A DNA stretch of 64,000 nt, taken from the NCBI GenBank assembly GCA_964654825.1, contig CAZZKG010000011.1, positions 13,919 to 77,918 on the forward strand. The letters run 5' to 3'. Below the pieces are notes generated by a model that saw nothing but the letters and a program-made list of their open reading frames with translations, was not told the DNA's origin and searched no databases. The stretch is from CAZZKG01 sp964654825. GTDB lineage: Bacteria; Gemmatimonadota; CAZMKB01. Shown one piece after another: positions 54,944 to 63,849 of this stretch; positions within the stretch are counted from its first letter, which is position 1, and the number at the start of each line of letters is the position of its first letter. Position numbers and translations under genes: made by a program.

Positions 54944-57238
54944 ATGAAACACACGTTCATACGTAAATTACCCGAATTTTCGACGAAACACCCGAAATTC
55001 ATCGTCATTCTGGCGACCCTGATAACCGTCGTTTTCGCCCTTCAGTTCCCTGGTATCAGGATAGACACGGATCCGGAGAACATGCTGGAGACTGACCAGC
55101 CCGACCGGGTGTTCTACGACCGGGTGAAAGAAGATTTCGGGATCAACGATCTTCTCGTTGTCGGTATTGTTGACGAGAACGGAATATTTCGGCGTGAATC
55201 CCTCGAACGGGTGGATTCGATTATATCCAGGATCCTGACGGTCAAAGGGGTCATTATCGAAGACGTGGTCAGTCTCACGACAACCAACAATATCAAATCG
55301 GCGGGGGGATTTCTCGACATTCACCCGGTACTGAGGGGGACACCGGTGGATGAGAGTGAGCTGGACCGGATGCAACTCGATATCCGGGAGAATCCGTTCC
55401 TGCATGAGAAAATCGCCTCAGCAGATGGGACGGCACTGGCTCTTTACATCCCGATCGAGAGTAAAAGCCTGAGTTACCAGATCGCCGGAGAGATCGAAAG
55501 TATCCTGGATGAAGAATTGCTTCCCGGCCAGACCTATCACCTCGCCGGTCTCCCCATAGCCGAGGACACCTTCGGTCATGAGATGTTCGTCCAGATGGCT
55601 GTCGTGGCACCGATCGCCTTCGCGGGCATACTGCTCCTGGTGTTCCTCCTGTTCCGTCAGGGTCCATTCCTCATACCGATTGCGCTCACAGCGATGTACT
55701 CGGTTGTATGGGCTATGGGGCTTTTAATCGGCACGGGGTACACGGTTCACATCATGAGCTCCATGATTCCGATATTTCTCATGCCCATCGCCATACTCGA
55801 TGACATCCACATCCTGAGCGAGTTCTTCGATAAATACAGGGTGCAACGCGACAAGAGGAAGGCACTCATCGAAGCTATGGTTCCCCTGTATCGACCGATG
55901 CTGTTCACCACTCTGACATCCGCCGTCGGGTTCGCATCGCTGGCTATCGCTGACATACCGCCGGTTCGCGTGTTCGGTCTTTTTGTCGCCTTCGGCATAC
56001 TGGTCGCGTGGCTTCTCTCACTCACAATCGTCCCCGCTGTCATCGTTCTGATGAGCGACAGCAAGCTCGAAGCTTCGATCCAGGCAGCAGGCGTCGAGAG
56101 AACTTCGATCCTGGACAGAATCCTCAAGCCGATCGGGAATATCGCTTTCTCCCGGGCGCGTACGGTTCTCACTGTCGGGTTCATTCTCCTCATCCTGGGG
56201 ATAATCGGGATCTTCAGGATCCAGATCAACGACAATCCGGTCAAATGGTTCAAGGAAAACCATCCAATGCGGGTCGCGGACACGGTCATGAACCGGCTGT
56301 TCGGCGGGACTTACATGTCTTACCTGGTTGCCCGGGGAGAGAGTACCGAATCGATGAAGGAGCCCGAAGCGGTTGCCTATCTGGATCGGGTGCAGAAAAA
56401 CCTCGAGGCCCACCCTCTCGTCGGGAAGACCTCATCGATCGCTGACATCGTCAGGAGAGTAAACCTTGTTCTGCATGATAATGACAGGTCCTATGATATA
56501 GTTCCCGACTCGAAGCAGTCCATCAGCCAGTTCCTCTTCCTTTTCCAGTCATCCGGCGATCCGAACGATCTCGACAACTTTCTGGATCCGGATGGAAGAC
56601 AGGCGACCATCTGGATGCAGATGAAAGGAGGAGACAATCAGCAGATGGAGGACGTCGAAGCTGCCCTGGGGGAATTCGTGGAAAATGACCCACCTCCCGA
56701 GGGAATCCAGGTAAAACTGGGGGGGCTCACCTACATCAACAAGGTGTGGCAGGATCTCATGGTATTCGGGATGCTCGAAGCCGTTCTGGGAAGCTTCATC
56801 GTCGTCTTTCTGCTGATGCTGATCGAATTCCGTTCGCTCAAGCTCGGAATTCTCTCGATGGTACCGCTCTCCGCTGCCATCATCCTTTCATACGGCTTTG
56901 TGGGCTGGATCGGTAAAGATTATGACATGCCGGTGGCGGTGTGCTCAGCGCTATCACTGGGTCTGGGGATCGATTTCGCCATTCACTTCCTGCAGAGATT
57001 TCGAGCGCATTTAAAAACATCAGGCGATGTAGAGAAGACGATTCAGTACATGTTCAGAGAACCGGGACGGGCGATCTCGAGGAACGCCATCGTGATCTCT
57101 CTGGGATTTCTGCCGCTCTTCGTCTCGACTTTGACTCCATACGTGACGGTAGGTTCGTTTTTCGCTTTACTCATGGTGTTCAGCACCCTCGCAACACTTT
57201 TCATCCTGCCGGCGGCACTGCGGTTCGTAAAAGTGTAG
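54944..57238 (+). CDS. RND/MMPL-family exporter
   Basis: 764 residues with two repeats of a large periplasmic loop plus helices, about 12 membrane segments in total. The first SSD-type block (~220-380) contains PIFLMPIAILDDIHILSEF and the second (~610-760) has LGLGIDFAIHFLQRF, the usual paired MMPL/RND motif with acidic residues. No membrane-fusion partner is in the operon. The family moves lipids, hopanoids or other hydrophobic compounds. AAGGAGG lies before the ATG. Confidence 0.88.
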   Translation: MKHTFIRKLPEFSTKHPKFIVILATLITVVFALQFPGIRIDTDPENMLETDQPDRVFYDRVKEDFGINDLLVVGIVDENGIFRRESLERVDSIISRILTVKGVIIEDVVSLTTTNNIKSAGGFLDIHPVLRGTPVDESELDRMQLDIRENPFLHEKIASADGTALALYIPIESKSLSYQIAGEIESILDEELLPGQTYHLAGLPIAEDTFGHEMFVQMAVVAPIAFAGILLLVFLLFRQGPFLIPIALTAMYSVVWAMGLLIGTGYTVHIMSSMIPIFLMPIAILDDIHILSEFFDKYRVQRDKRKALIEAMVPLYRPMLFTTLTSAVGFASLAIADIPPVRVFGLFVAFGILVAWLLSLTIVPAVIVLMSDSKLEASIQAAGVERTSILDRILKPIGNIAFSRARTVLTVGFILLILGIIGIFRIQINDNPVKWFKENHPMRVADTVMNRLFGGTYMSYLVARGESTESMKEPEAVAYLDRVQKNLEAHPLVGKTSSIADIVRRVNLVLHDNDRSYDIVPDSKQSISQFLFLFQSSGDPNDLDNFLDPDGRQATIWMQMKGGDNQQMEDVEAALGEFVENDPPPEGIQVKLGGLTYINKVWQDLMVFGMLEAVLGSFIVVFLLMLIEFRSLKLGILSMVPLSAAIILSYGFVGWIGKDYDMPVAVCSALSLGLGIDFAIHFLQRFRAHLKTSGDVEKTIQYMFREPGRAISRNAIVISLGFLPLFVSTLTPYVTVGSFFALLMVFSTLATLFILPAALRFVKV

Positions 57239-57272
57239 TTAAAAAAAACAGACAAGAACAGGAGGTAGACGC

Positions 57273-57497
57273 ATGAAACTCGAAAGAACATTGAGAGGAA
57301 TCGCGGGGATCTTTGTCCTGGCGAGCGTCGCTCTCGCACACTACCACTCAGAATGGTGGCTTATCTTCACGGTATTCGTCGGTTTGAACCTGACCCAGTC
57401 CGCGGTTTCCAACTGGTGTCCCATGAAAACAGTTCTTCACAAACTCGGTTTGAAGACCTGTGAAGAAGAGGTCGGCTTGATGAGGACGGAGGTTTAA
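57273..57497 (+). CDS. DUF2892 two-helix membrane protein
   Basis: 74 residues, two hydrophobic helices and NWCPMKTVLHKLGLKTC near the end, the DUF2892 hallmark. In E. coli YgaP this domain follows a rhodanese in one protein and sits beside an ArsR-type regulator (YgaV). Here the rhodanese is on the regulator and DUF2892 stands alone. ACAGGAGG is upstream of the ATG. Confidence 0.88.
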   Translation: MKLERTLRGIAGIFVLASVALAHYHSEWWLIFTVFVGLNLTQSAVSNWCPMKTVLHKLGLKTCEEEVGLMRTEV

Positions 57498-57498
57498 C

Positions 57499-58314
57499 AT
57501 GAACAGAATTCTGAAAAGTATGCCGGTATTCCTGGTGCTGTCTATTGTATCGTTCCCGGCAGTGAATACAGCTCGAGCCGAGGGAGAGCTCACCGCCACA
57601 GAGATCATGGAGAAGTCCCAGGAATCATTCTATTACCAGGGAGAGGACATGAAGGCAAAGGTGTCTATGGGTCTCATCGACAAAAACGGGAAAACGAGGT
57701 CCCGCGTGATGACCATGCTCAGAATGAACGACTCCGAAGGCGGCAACCAGAAGTTTTTCATTTACTTTCATGAACCGGGTGATGTTAAGAACATGACATT
57801 TATGGTCTGGAAGTATCTGGACAAAGAAGACGATCGCTGGATCTACATCCCCGCAGTAGATCTCATCAGGCGGATTGCATCAGATGACAAACGTTCCAGT
57901 TTCGTAGGGTCGGATTTCACATATGAGGACATCTCCGGCCGCGGCGCGGCGGCTGATGATCACACACTGCTGCGGACCGAAAAGCTCGGAGAGAGTGATT
58001 GTTACGTGATCGAAAGTATTCCGAAGGAAAAAACCGACCACGTTAGACGGTTGTCATGGATCGATATCGAGACTATGCTCCCGCTGAAGGAAGAATATTA
58101 CGACGCCCAGAATGCTATGTTCCGCGTATTCACGGCTGACCATATCGAGACAGTCTCAACCTTCCCGACGGTCATGAAACGGACGATGAGTAATCTCAAG
58201 ACGGGACACCGCACAGTGGTCACATTCCGGTCCATTTCCTACAACCTCGGGTTGGAAGAAGGGGATTTCAGCGAACGTCATCTCCGGCGGCCCCCTCGTT
58301 CCTGGATCAAATAG
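57499..58314 (+). CDS. LolA-like outer-membrane lipoprotein-sorting-type periplasmic protein
   Basis: 271 residues. A signal peptide (~28 residues, ending NTARA) precedes a LolA/LolB-like fold (PF17131-type): IMEKSQESFYYQGEDMKAKV, MTMLRMNDSEGG, DRWIYIPAVDLIRRI and DDHTLL. These proteins are typically encoded with MMPL exporters and may ferry a hydrophobic ligand across the periplasm. Starts 2 nt after the DUF2892 stop. Confidence 0.85.
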   Translation: MNRILKSMPVFLVLSIVSFPAVNTARAEGELTATEIMEKSQESFYYQGEDMKAKVSMGLIDKNGKTRSRVMTMLRMNDSEGGNQKFFIYFHEPGDVKNMTFMVWKYLDKEDDRWIYIPAVDLIRRIASDDKRSSFVGSDFTYEDISGRGAAADDHTLLRTEKLGESDCYVIESIPKEKTDHVRRLSWIDIETMLPLKEEYYDAQNAMFRVFTADHIETVSTFPTVMKRTMSNLKTGHRTVVTFRSISYNLGLEEGDFSERHLRRPPRSWIK

Positions 58315-58344
58315 ATCGAACCGGAATGAGAAAGGAATACGACG

Positions 58345-59625
58345 ATGCAGACGAAGCTTTTAATTCTCCTCGCAGTGATTCTCTCGACCGGATTTCTAAC
58401 TCCTGTTCCCTCTTTTCCATTCGACGGGGATGACCTGGAAGTCGACGGATTCGTACTCGGCAGCGTCTCGGGAAGGACAACCGGTATCGGGCCTGGTGGA
58501 AAACTGGGCGGTGACATCCTGCTGGGTGAAGAGCGGTTGAGGATCAACCTCCTCACCTGGGCGGAATCCGCCGAGGCGGAGTCGAGGGTGCGTGTCGATT
58601 TTCTCCACGACACCCTGACAGACGAGTTTTCAATCAACCTCCGAGAGGCGTTTGTGGATTACACGAGGGGGAATTTCGATTTCCGATTCGGGCGTCAGAT
58701 CGCAACCTGGGGTGTGGGAGATCTCCTCTTCGTCAACGACATTTTTCCCAAAGACTGGGTGTCCTTCTTCTCCGGACGACAGCTCGAATACCTGAAAGTG
58801 GGAGTCGACGGACTTCGAACGATCTACTCGACGAGCAGCCTGAATTTCGATCTAGTCCTGGTTCCCGTATTTCAACCGGACATTGTACCATCACCAGATC
58901 GTTTCATCCTGTTCGATCCCCTCCACTCTGTCAGGGACAGAATCGAAGAAAAACCCGAAGTCAGTTTTAAAAATGCGGAGGCGGCTTTCCGGATGTACTG
59001 GAGATCCTGGAATCTCGATCTTGCCATGTATGCCTACCGGGGATTCTGGAAGACTCCGAGTGCGCGGTTGTTCCAGCCGGAGGAGGGGGATCCTTTTATC
59101 ACATATTTCTACCCAGAGCTTTCCGTTTACGGGATGAGTATGCAGGGAAGCCGCTTCGGTGGCGTGATCAGCGCCGAAGCCGGTTATTACCAATCGAGGC
59201 AGGATGAGAACGGGACCGACCCTTCTGTACCGAACTCTCAGATCCGGTTTCTGGGCGGCTACCAGAGACAGCTCATAGAGGACCTCACCCTGGGTGTACA
59301 GTATTATGCTGAAATCATGGAGGATCATGCTGCATATCGAACCTCTCTTCCCACAGGAATCCCGGAGACCGATCGATACCATGACATCGTGACCCTGAGA
59401 CTCGATAAACTCCTGAAGCACCAGACATTCAAGCTCTCCTGTTTCATGTTCTACGGTCCTGCTGACAGGGACTACCTTGTCCAGCCCCAGGTGTCATACA
59501 AATTCTCTGACGAATTCTCTTTCTCGCTCGGTGCCAATATCTTCGGAGGGGAAAGCAACGAGACGTTTTTCGGGCAGTTCGATTACAACGACAATATCTA
59601 CACGTCACTCCGTTTCGATTTTTAA
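58345..59625 (+). CDS. Outer-membrane beta-barrel protein of the export operon
   Basis: 426 residues with a signal peptide (~24 residues) and alternating strands ending in a terminal phenylalanine (SLRFDF), as for Bam-inserted barrels. WAESAEAESRVRVDF, FRFGRQIATWGVGD and LGVQYYAEIM resemble DUF1302-type barrels often found with MMPL/LolA-like genes. It likely forms the outer-membrane exit or acceptor. Last gene before the terminator at 59673. Confidence 0.82.
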   Translation: MQTKLLILLAVILSTGFLTPVPSFPFDGDDLEVDGFVLGSVSGRTTGIGPGGKLGGDILLGEERLRINLLTWAESAEAESRVRVDFLHDTLTDEFSINLREAFVDYTRGNFDFRFGRQIATWGVGDLLFVNDIFPKDWVSFFSGRQLEYLKVGVDGLRTIYSTSSLNFDLVLVPVFQPDIVPSPDRFILFDPLHSVRDRIEEKPEVSFKNAEAAFRMYWRSWNLDLAMYAYRGFWKTPSARLFQPEEGDPFITYFYPELSVYGMSMQGSRFGGVISAEAGYYQSRQDENGTDPSVPNSQIRFLGGYQRQLIEDLTLGVQYYAEIMEDHAAYRTSLPTGIPETDRYHDIVTLRLDKLLKHQTFKLSCFMFYGPADRDYLVQPQVSYKFSDEFSFSLGANIFGGESNETFFGQFDYNDNIYTSLRFDF

Positions 59626-59672
59626 CCTGCAGGGGGTTTTCTCACAGAAACTGAAGAGCAGAGTGGTGTGAT

Positions 59673-59730
59673 TAAAAAAGAAAGTCAGGCCGGCGCTGTA
59701 AAGAAACAGCGCGCGACCTGTCTTTTCTTT
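59673..59730. terminator. Bidirectional Rho-independent terminator
   Basis: A long imperfect stem (cores GTCAGG/CCTGTC and GGCGCTG/CAGCGC) with A-rich left and T-rich right flanks (AAAAAAG ... TCTTTTCTTT). It can end the plus-strand operon and, from the other side, the minus-strand hypothetical gene at 59741. Confidence 0.75.
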
Positions 59731-59740
59731 ACCCTGACGA

Positions 59741-60367
59741 CTATTGTCGAAGCAGGGCTATGGGAATCTCGAACTCATCGGGGTACGTATTCACCTCTAT
59801 CTGTTTCCCCACCCTCCCCTTCACATTTATCAACAGTGGATGTCTGAGGTCGAGGAAAGCCGCCCTCCTCAGCCCATCAAGCTTCACGATCGTGACGACC
59901 TGCATCGAATCTCGTTCCGGGTTGCCGATGCCGGAGAGCTCACCGGCCGGTACCGCCTTCCGATAGTCGGGGATGATATTCTCCGGGTCGATGATTGGAT
60001 AGGAGGTGTGCGGTCTTTTTTCGGATACGAGGACAAGAAACGGTGAAAACCTTTTCAGGCCGATTATCACAAACCCTCCAGGGCCCTGTGAGTCATTGAT
60101 ACCCTCGTGAAACGATATCACCATGTCTCTCGACAGCTCGATACATCCGCACACCGGACTCTTTATCCTGACTCTTCCGTTCTTCTTCGGGTTGATCACC
60201 GTCCGGCTCCTTGTCAGAACATCAGAAACGGTTTCCTCGACACCCTGAGAAACGCTTTTTTTATCCTTATCAGTATACCGGTCATTTTCTCCTCCTCTGC
60301 GCCTGGTCACCCCGGAAAAAAGCAATAACCATGCCATACAGGGTAAAATAGTGGCATATTTTACCAT
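59741..60367 (-). CDS. Secreted hypothetical protein
   Basis: 208 residues; not recognised. The N terminus VKYATILPCMAWLLLFSG is a signal peptide or anchor, followed by a basic, Lys/Glu-rich low-complexity segment (~22-60) and a compact domain (~65-205) with KSPVCGCIELSRDM. A perfect 9-bp inverted repeat overlaps the start codon. No good Shine-Dalgarno is seen. Confidence 0.6.
   Translation of the reverse strand: MVKYATILPCMAWLLLFSGVTRRRGGENDRYTDKDKKSVSQGVEETVSDVLTRSRTVINPKKNGRVRIKSPVCGCIELSRDMVISFHEGINDSQGPGGFVIIGLKRFSPFLVLVSEKRPHTSYPIIDPENIIPDYRKAVPAGELSGIGNPERDSMQVVTIVKLDGLRRAAFLDLRHPLLINVKGRVGKQIEVNTYPDEFEIPIALLRQ
60342..60365. repeat. Inverted repeat over the start codon of the 59741-60367 gene
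   Basis: GGTAAAATA (60342-60350) and TATTTTACC (60357-60365) pair exactly around 6 nt. In the mRNA this puts the start codon at the hairpin edge, so it may limit translation. Confidence 0.45.
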
Positions 60368-60527
60368 CTTCGCAACTATTTACAGGGCAATAAGTAACAA
60401 TGGAGGGGCTTTTTACTTCTCAGAACAAGATAGAATAACGGGTGGGGGATGTGTCCAATTTCCGGACCGGAGATGTCCTATTCCTGTCTCGATTCCGAAT
60501 GCCCCGACTTGAAATAACCTGTCTATA

Positions 60528-61073
60528 TTACTTCTTGGACCTGGGAAAGGGCCGGAATTCGGGTTCGGTCCAGGCCAGTGTTTTCCCTTCATCACCTATC
60601 AACCTCATGGTGAGGTCGACCCGTTCCCCGGCGAACTTGGTGATCTCAACGGTTACATTCACGAACAGTTGATTGTCCTCATCAAGGGACTGAAGCGGAC
60701 TCAGATATCCGCCGTAGACCGTGTAGGGAGAATCAGTGCCTTCGGCTATGATCACATCGAATTTGACGGCACCTTCTTCATCCGCCTCAGCGGGGACTCC
60801 GCATATTTTCATGTAGAATGCTCCCCTGTCCGAGATGTCCAGATCATAGTATACTTTGCTGTTCGTCTTTTGAATAAACACCTCGTAGGCCTGCCCTTTC
60901 AGTGTCGCTTTTCCCTTCTCGAAAGGACCGCCCGGAACCGGCGATGCGAGATCTCCTTCGGCCAGACCGGCAACCTCGTCGGATTCTCCCTGTTGTCTTT
61001 TCCCCTGACAGGACAGGATTCCCAGAAACAGCGCAACGGACGTTACGAGCAACACCAGACTCATCTTTTTCAT
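60528..61073 (-). CDS. Hypothetical lipoprotein
   Basis: 181 residues from 61073; AGAGG lies 5-6 nt upstream and a longer frame to 61124 adds an unlikely extension. The N-terminal signal ends in a lipobox (FLGILSC), so the mature protein is lipid-anchored. The rest is a beta-rich domain (YEVFIQKTNSKVYYDLDI; FVNVTVEITKFAGERVDL). Family not recognised. Confidence 0.68.
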   Translation of the reverse strand: MKKMSLVLLVTSVALFLGILSCQGKRQQGESDEVAGLAEGDLASPVPGGPFEKGKATLKGQAYEVFIQKTNSKVYYDLDISDRGAFYMKICGVPAEADEEGAVKFDVIIAEGTDSPYTVYGGYLSPLQSLDEDNQLFVNVTVEITKFAGERVDLTMRLIGDEGKTLAWTEPEFRPFPRSKK

Positions 61074-61261
61074 ATCAACCTCTCTATCGAGAATATCTCC
61101 TTTGCGTTTCGCTACAGGCATCAATTATTAATATAAGGCTCGTGACATGTCAAGGAAGTATGTCTGGATCCGGGTGAGATGGACCGCCGCCGCTGAAACA
61201 TATGGAATATGCGACATTTTTTTATTAAATTACCACCTGATCTATATGGAAGGAGGAACCA

Positions 61262-63523
61262 TTGGAAGGGAAGAAGAAGGGATCTCCGGTAAGGACGTTT
61301 CTCATAGTCCTTATCTCTCTGATTGTCGTCTTTGTGGCTGTCTTCCAATTCGGAATACGGCAGGGAGATCGGAATCTTATAATCATTACAGTCGACACGG
61401 TCAGGGCAGATCGGTTGGGGTGTTATGGATATCGTGATATCCGTACACCGAACATCGACTTCCTCGCCGCGAACGGTGTTCTTTTCGAAAATGCGATCTC
61501 CGCTGCTCCACTGACCCTCCCATCTCATACCACAATACTCACAGGGCTCTACCCAACAGTACATGGAGTGCGCGACAATACGACGTACAGGCTGTCGGAC
61601 AAAGCCATAACCCTGACGGAGATATTGAGAGAGAACGGCTATCGCACAGGAGCCGTCGTTGGCGCCTTTGTCCTCGATTCCAGTTACGGGCTCGATCAGG
61701 GTTTCGATACATACGATGACGAACTTACCGGTCCCTCCGGTTCCCTGACCGGCGTACCGATCAAGGACGATGCCAGCCGTGTTAAAATGAAAGAGATCTC
61801 TGAACGACCGGCCTCGGTCGTCACCAGGAGAGTTCTCTCGTGGCTCAGGAAAAACAGGGATGAAACCTTCTTTCTCTGGATTCATTACTATGACCCGCAC
61901 TTCCCGTATAACCCACCACCCCCATTCTCGTCGAAATATCTGAACGATCCGTACGTCGGGGAGATCGCCTCGGTTGACAACAACATCGGGGCAGTCATCG
62001 GCGAACTCCGGAAGACCGGCATGCTCGAGAAAACTCTCATCGTCGTCGCCGGGGATCACGGCGAGGGTCTCGGAGACCATCAGGAACAGACACATTCGAT
62101 CTTCGTCTACGACTCAACCATCAGGGTTCCGCTGATCATGAGCTGTTCGGATATCATTCCGGCGGGATCCAGAATAAATGACGTGGTCTCACTCGCAGAT
62201 GTCGTCCCAACGATCCTCGAACTTCTGGAGATAGAGAGCACTGCCCGGTTTGATGGCGTGAGCCTGGCCGGCACAATGATGAGTCCGGTTGAGCAGAAAG
62301 AAAGATACGTTTACAGTGAGAGTATGTTTCCGTATCTCAATTATGGATGGAGCGAGGTGCACTGCCTGAGAGGTCCCAGGTGGAAATACATAAAAGCTCC
62401 GGTACCGGAGCTCTATGACGTGTCGATCGATCCACTGGAGATGAACAACGTGGCAGAGACCGAAGGAGGCATTGTTTCTCAACTGGATGAGATTCTCGTC
62501 GCGAAAATCGACAGTGTCGAGGTGAATGACAGTGATCTCGCCGCGGATGTTGCACTGTCAGGTCAGGACAGGGAGAGACTTGCTGCTCTCGGATACCTGT
62601 CCGGTGCACCCCCGGTCAGAGAGAAGGCTTCCCTGAAAGACCCGAAAGTGATGATAGAATACCATGATCTGATCAACAGGGGCGAGAAAGCTTTGGACAG
62701 CGGGATGTATGACGAAGCACTCGAATCATTCAGAGAGGTGGTAGGCGCCGATCCTTCAAACGCTCTCGTCCACAATCTGATCGGAATGGTCTACTATCAG
62801 CTCGGAGACACGACAACTGCAAAACATCATTTCGAGGAGGCGATTGAACTCAACCCCAACCTGGCGGATGCCCACCACAACCTGGGGAACATTTATTTTC
62901 AAAATGAAAATTACCGTGAGGCCGCCGTTTATTACGAGAATGCCGTGAAGCTCGAACCGGCTAACGGAGACTACTTCGTCGCCCTCGCTCAGATATACGC
63001 GAGATCGGGTGACAGGCAGAAAGCCGGTACCGCCTTCGACCGGGCAATCGAGCTGGGAGCCACGTCCCCACAACTCTTTCTCGCAAACGGTAATATGCTG
63101 ATGAATCTCGGCCGATTCGAGGAATCGCGGAAAAATCTCGATGAGGCCATCAAACTCGATCCGGGTTACTCAGAGGCTTACAACGAATACGGGAACCTGA
63201 TGGAACAGATCGGCGACTTCGCATCTGCGATCACCAAGTACAAGCAGGCACTTTCCATCAACCCGACATTCACCAAGGCACGATACAATTTATCAAGAAT
63301 CCTCATCAAGACGGGGAAAGATTCGGAAGCAATGACTGAACTCGAGACTGTTATTTCGGATTCTCCGCAGCACGCCGAGGCTCACTACCTCCTGGGAGAA
63401 CTCTATTACAGGAGCGGGAACAGGAAACTCGCCAGGGAGAACTTCCTCAAGTTCCTCGAGATCGGTACTACAAATGAGGGGGCTCGCAAACAGGCCGAAG
63501 CGAGGCTTGCCGAACTCGGTTGA
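61262..63523 (+). CDS. Membrane-anchored sulfatase-like phosphatase-superfamily protein with TPR repeats
   Basis: 753 residues with a TTG start; AAGGAGG precedes it by 5 nt. One N-terminal helix (~10-30) anchors it. The sulfatase-fold domain (~35-445) has IIITVDTVRADRLGCYGY, PLTLPSHTTILTG and GDHGEGLGDH. The nucleophile position is threonine (T-L-P-S-H), not the Cys/Ser of true sulfatases (CxPSR), so phospho- or glycan-transfer chemistry is more likely. About eight TPR units fill residues ~455-750. It probably organises a periplasmic complex. Confidence 0.86.
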   Translation: MEGKKKGSPVRTFLIVLISLIVVFVAVFQFGIRQGDRNLIIITVDTVRADRLGCYGYRDIRTPNIDFLAANGVLFENAISAAPLTLPSHTTILTGLYPTVHGVRDNTTYRLSDKAITLTEILRENGYRTGAVVGAFVLDSSYGLDQGFDTYDDELTGPSGSLTGVPIKDDASRVKMKEISERPASVVTRRVLSWLRKNRDETFFLWIHYYDPHFPYNPPPPFSSKYLNDPYVGEIASVDNNIGAVIGELRKTGMLEKTLIVVAGDHGEGLGDHQEQTHSIFVYDSTIRVPLIMSCSDIIPAGSRINDVVSLADVVPTILELLEIESTARFDGVSLAGTMMSPVEQKERYVYSESMFPYLNYGWSEVHCLRGPRWKYIKAPVPELYDVSIDPLEMNNVAETEGGIVSQLDEILVAKIDSVEVNDSDLAADVALSGQDRERLAALGYLSGAPPVREKASLKDPKVMIEYHDLINRGEKALDSGMYDEALESFREVVGADPSNALVHNLIGMVYYQLGDTTTAKHHFEEAIELNPNLADAHHNLGNIYFQNENYREAAVYYENAVKLEPANGDYFVALAQIYARSGDRQKAGTAFDRAIELGATSPQLFLANGNMLMNLGRFEESRKNLDEAIKLDPGYSEAYNEYGNLMEQIGDFASAITKYKQALSINPTFTKARYNLSRILIKTGKDSEAMTELETVISDSPQHAEAHYLLGELYYRSGNRKLARENFLKFLEIGTTNEGARKQAEARLAELG

Positions 63524-63589
63524 CACCCAAATCAATCCCAAAGTCAGGGCAATTTACCAATGTGACTGATTCAATGCTCATCTGGTGTA

Positions 63590-63719
63590 GCCAACCATCG
63601 AGTTTTGAAGGGTACTTCGGAACAACGGTCAGATCTACATGATAAACATGATTAGGATATTTAGCAGTAACCACACGAACTACGGAAATTTGTTCACCGG
63701 TTCCGGGATTCCAATCCAA
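63590..63719 (-). pseudogene. Fragment of an rve-type transposase
   Basis: The minus-strand frame contains AKYPNHVYHVDLTVVP, a stretch I know from catalytic-core transposases/integrases (HVDLTVVP), but the flanking sequence does not continue into a full enzyme. About 40 codons remain recognisable. Base composition is more AT-rich than nearby genes. The interval 63524-63849 otherwise shows only a 35-codon frame (63743-63850). Confidence 0.45.
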
Positions 63720-63849
63720 GCCCGCTCCCCTTCTTCATCAACTCATCTCAGCCAGGAGGAGATTGTCTGTTCGTTAAGCAGGAATGCTTCCACCCTATCT
63801 GTGATCAGGGAGTCCACGATTTGGGCAAAGGTGTATTCTCGATTCTCCA

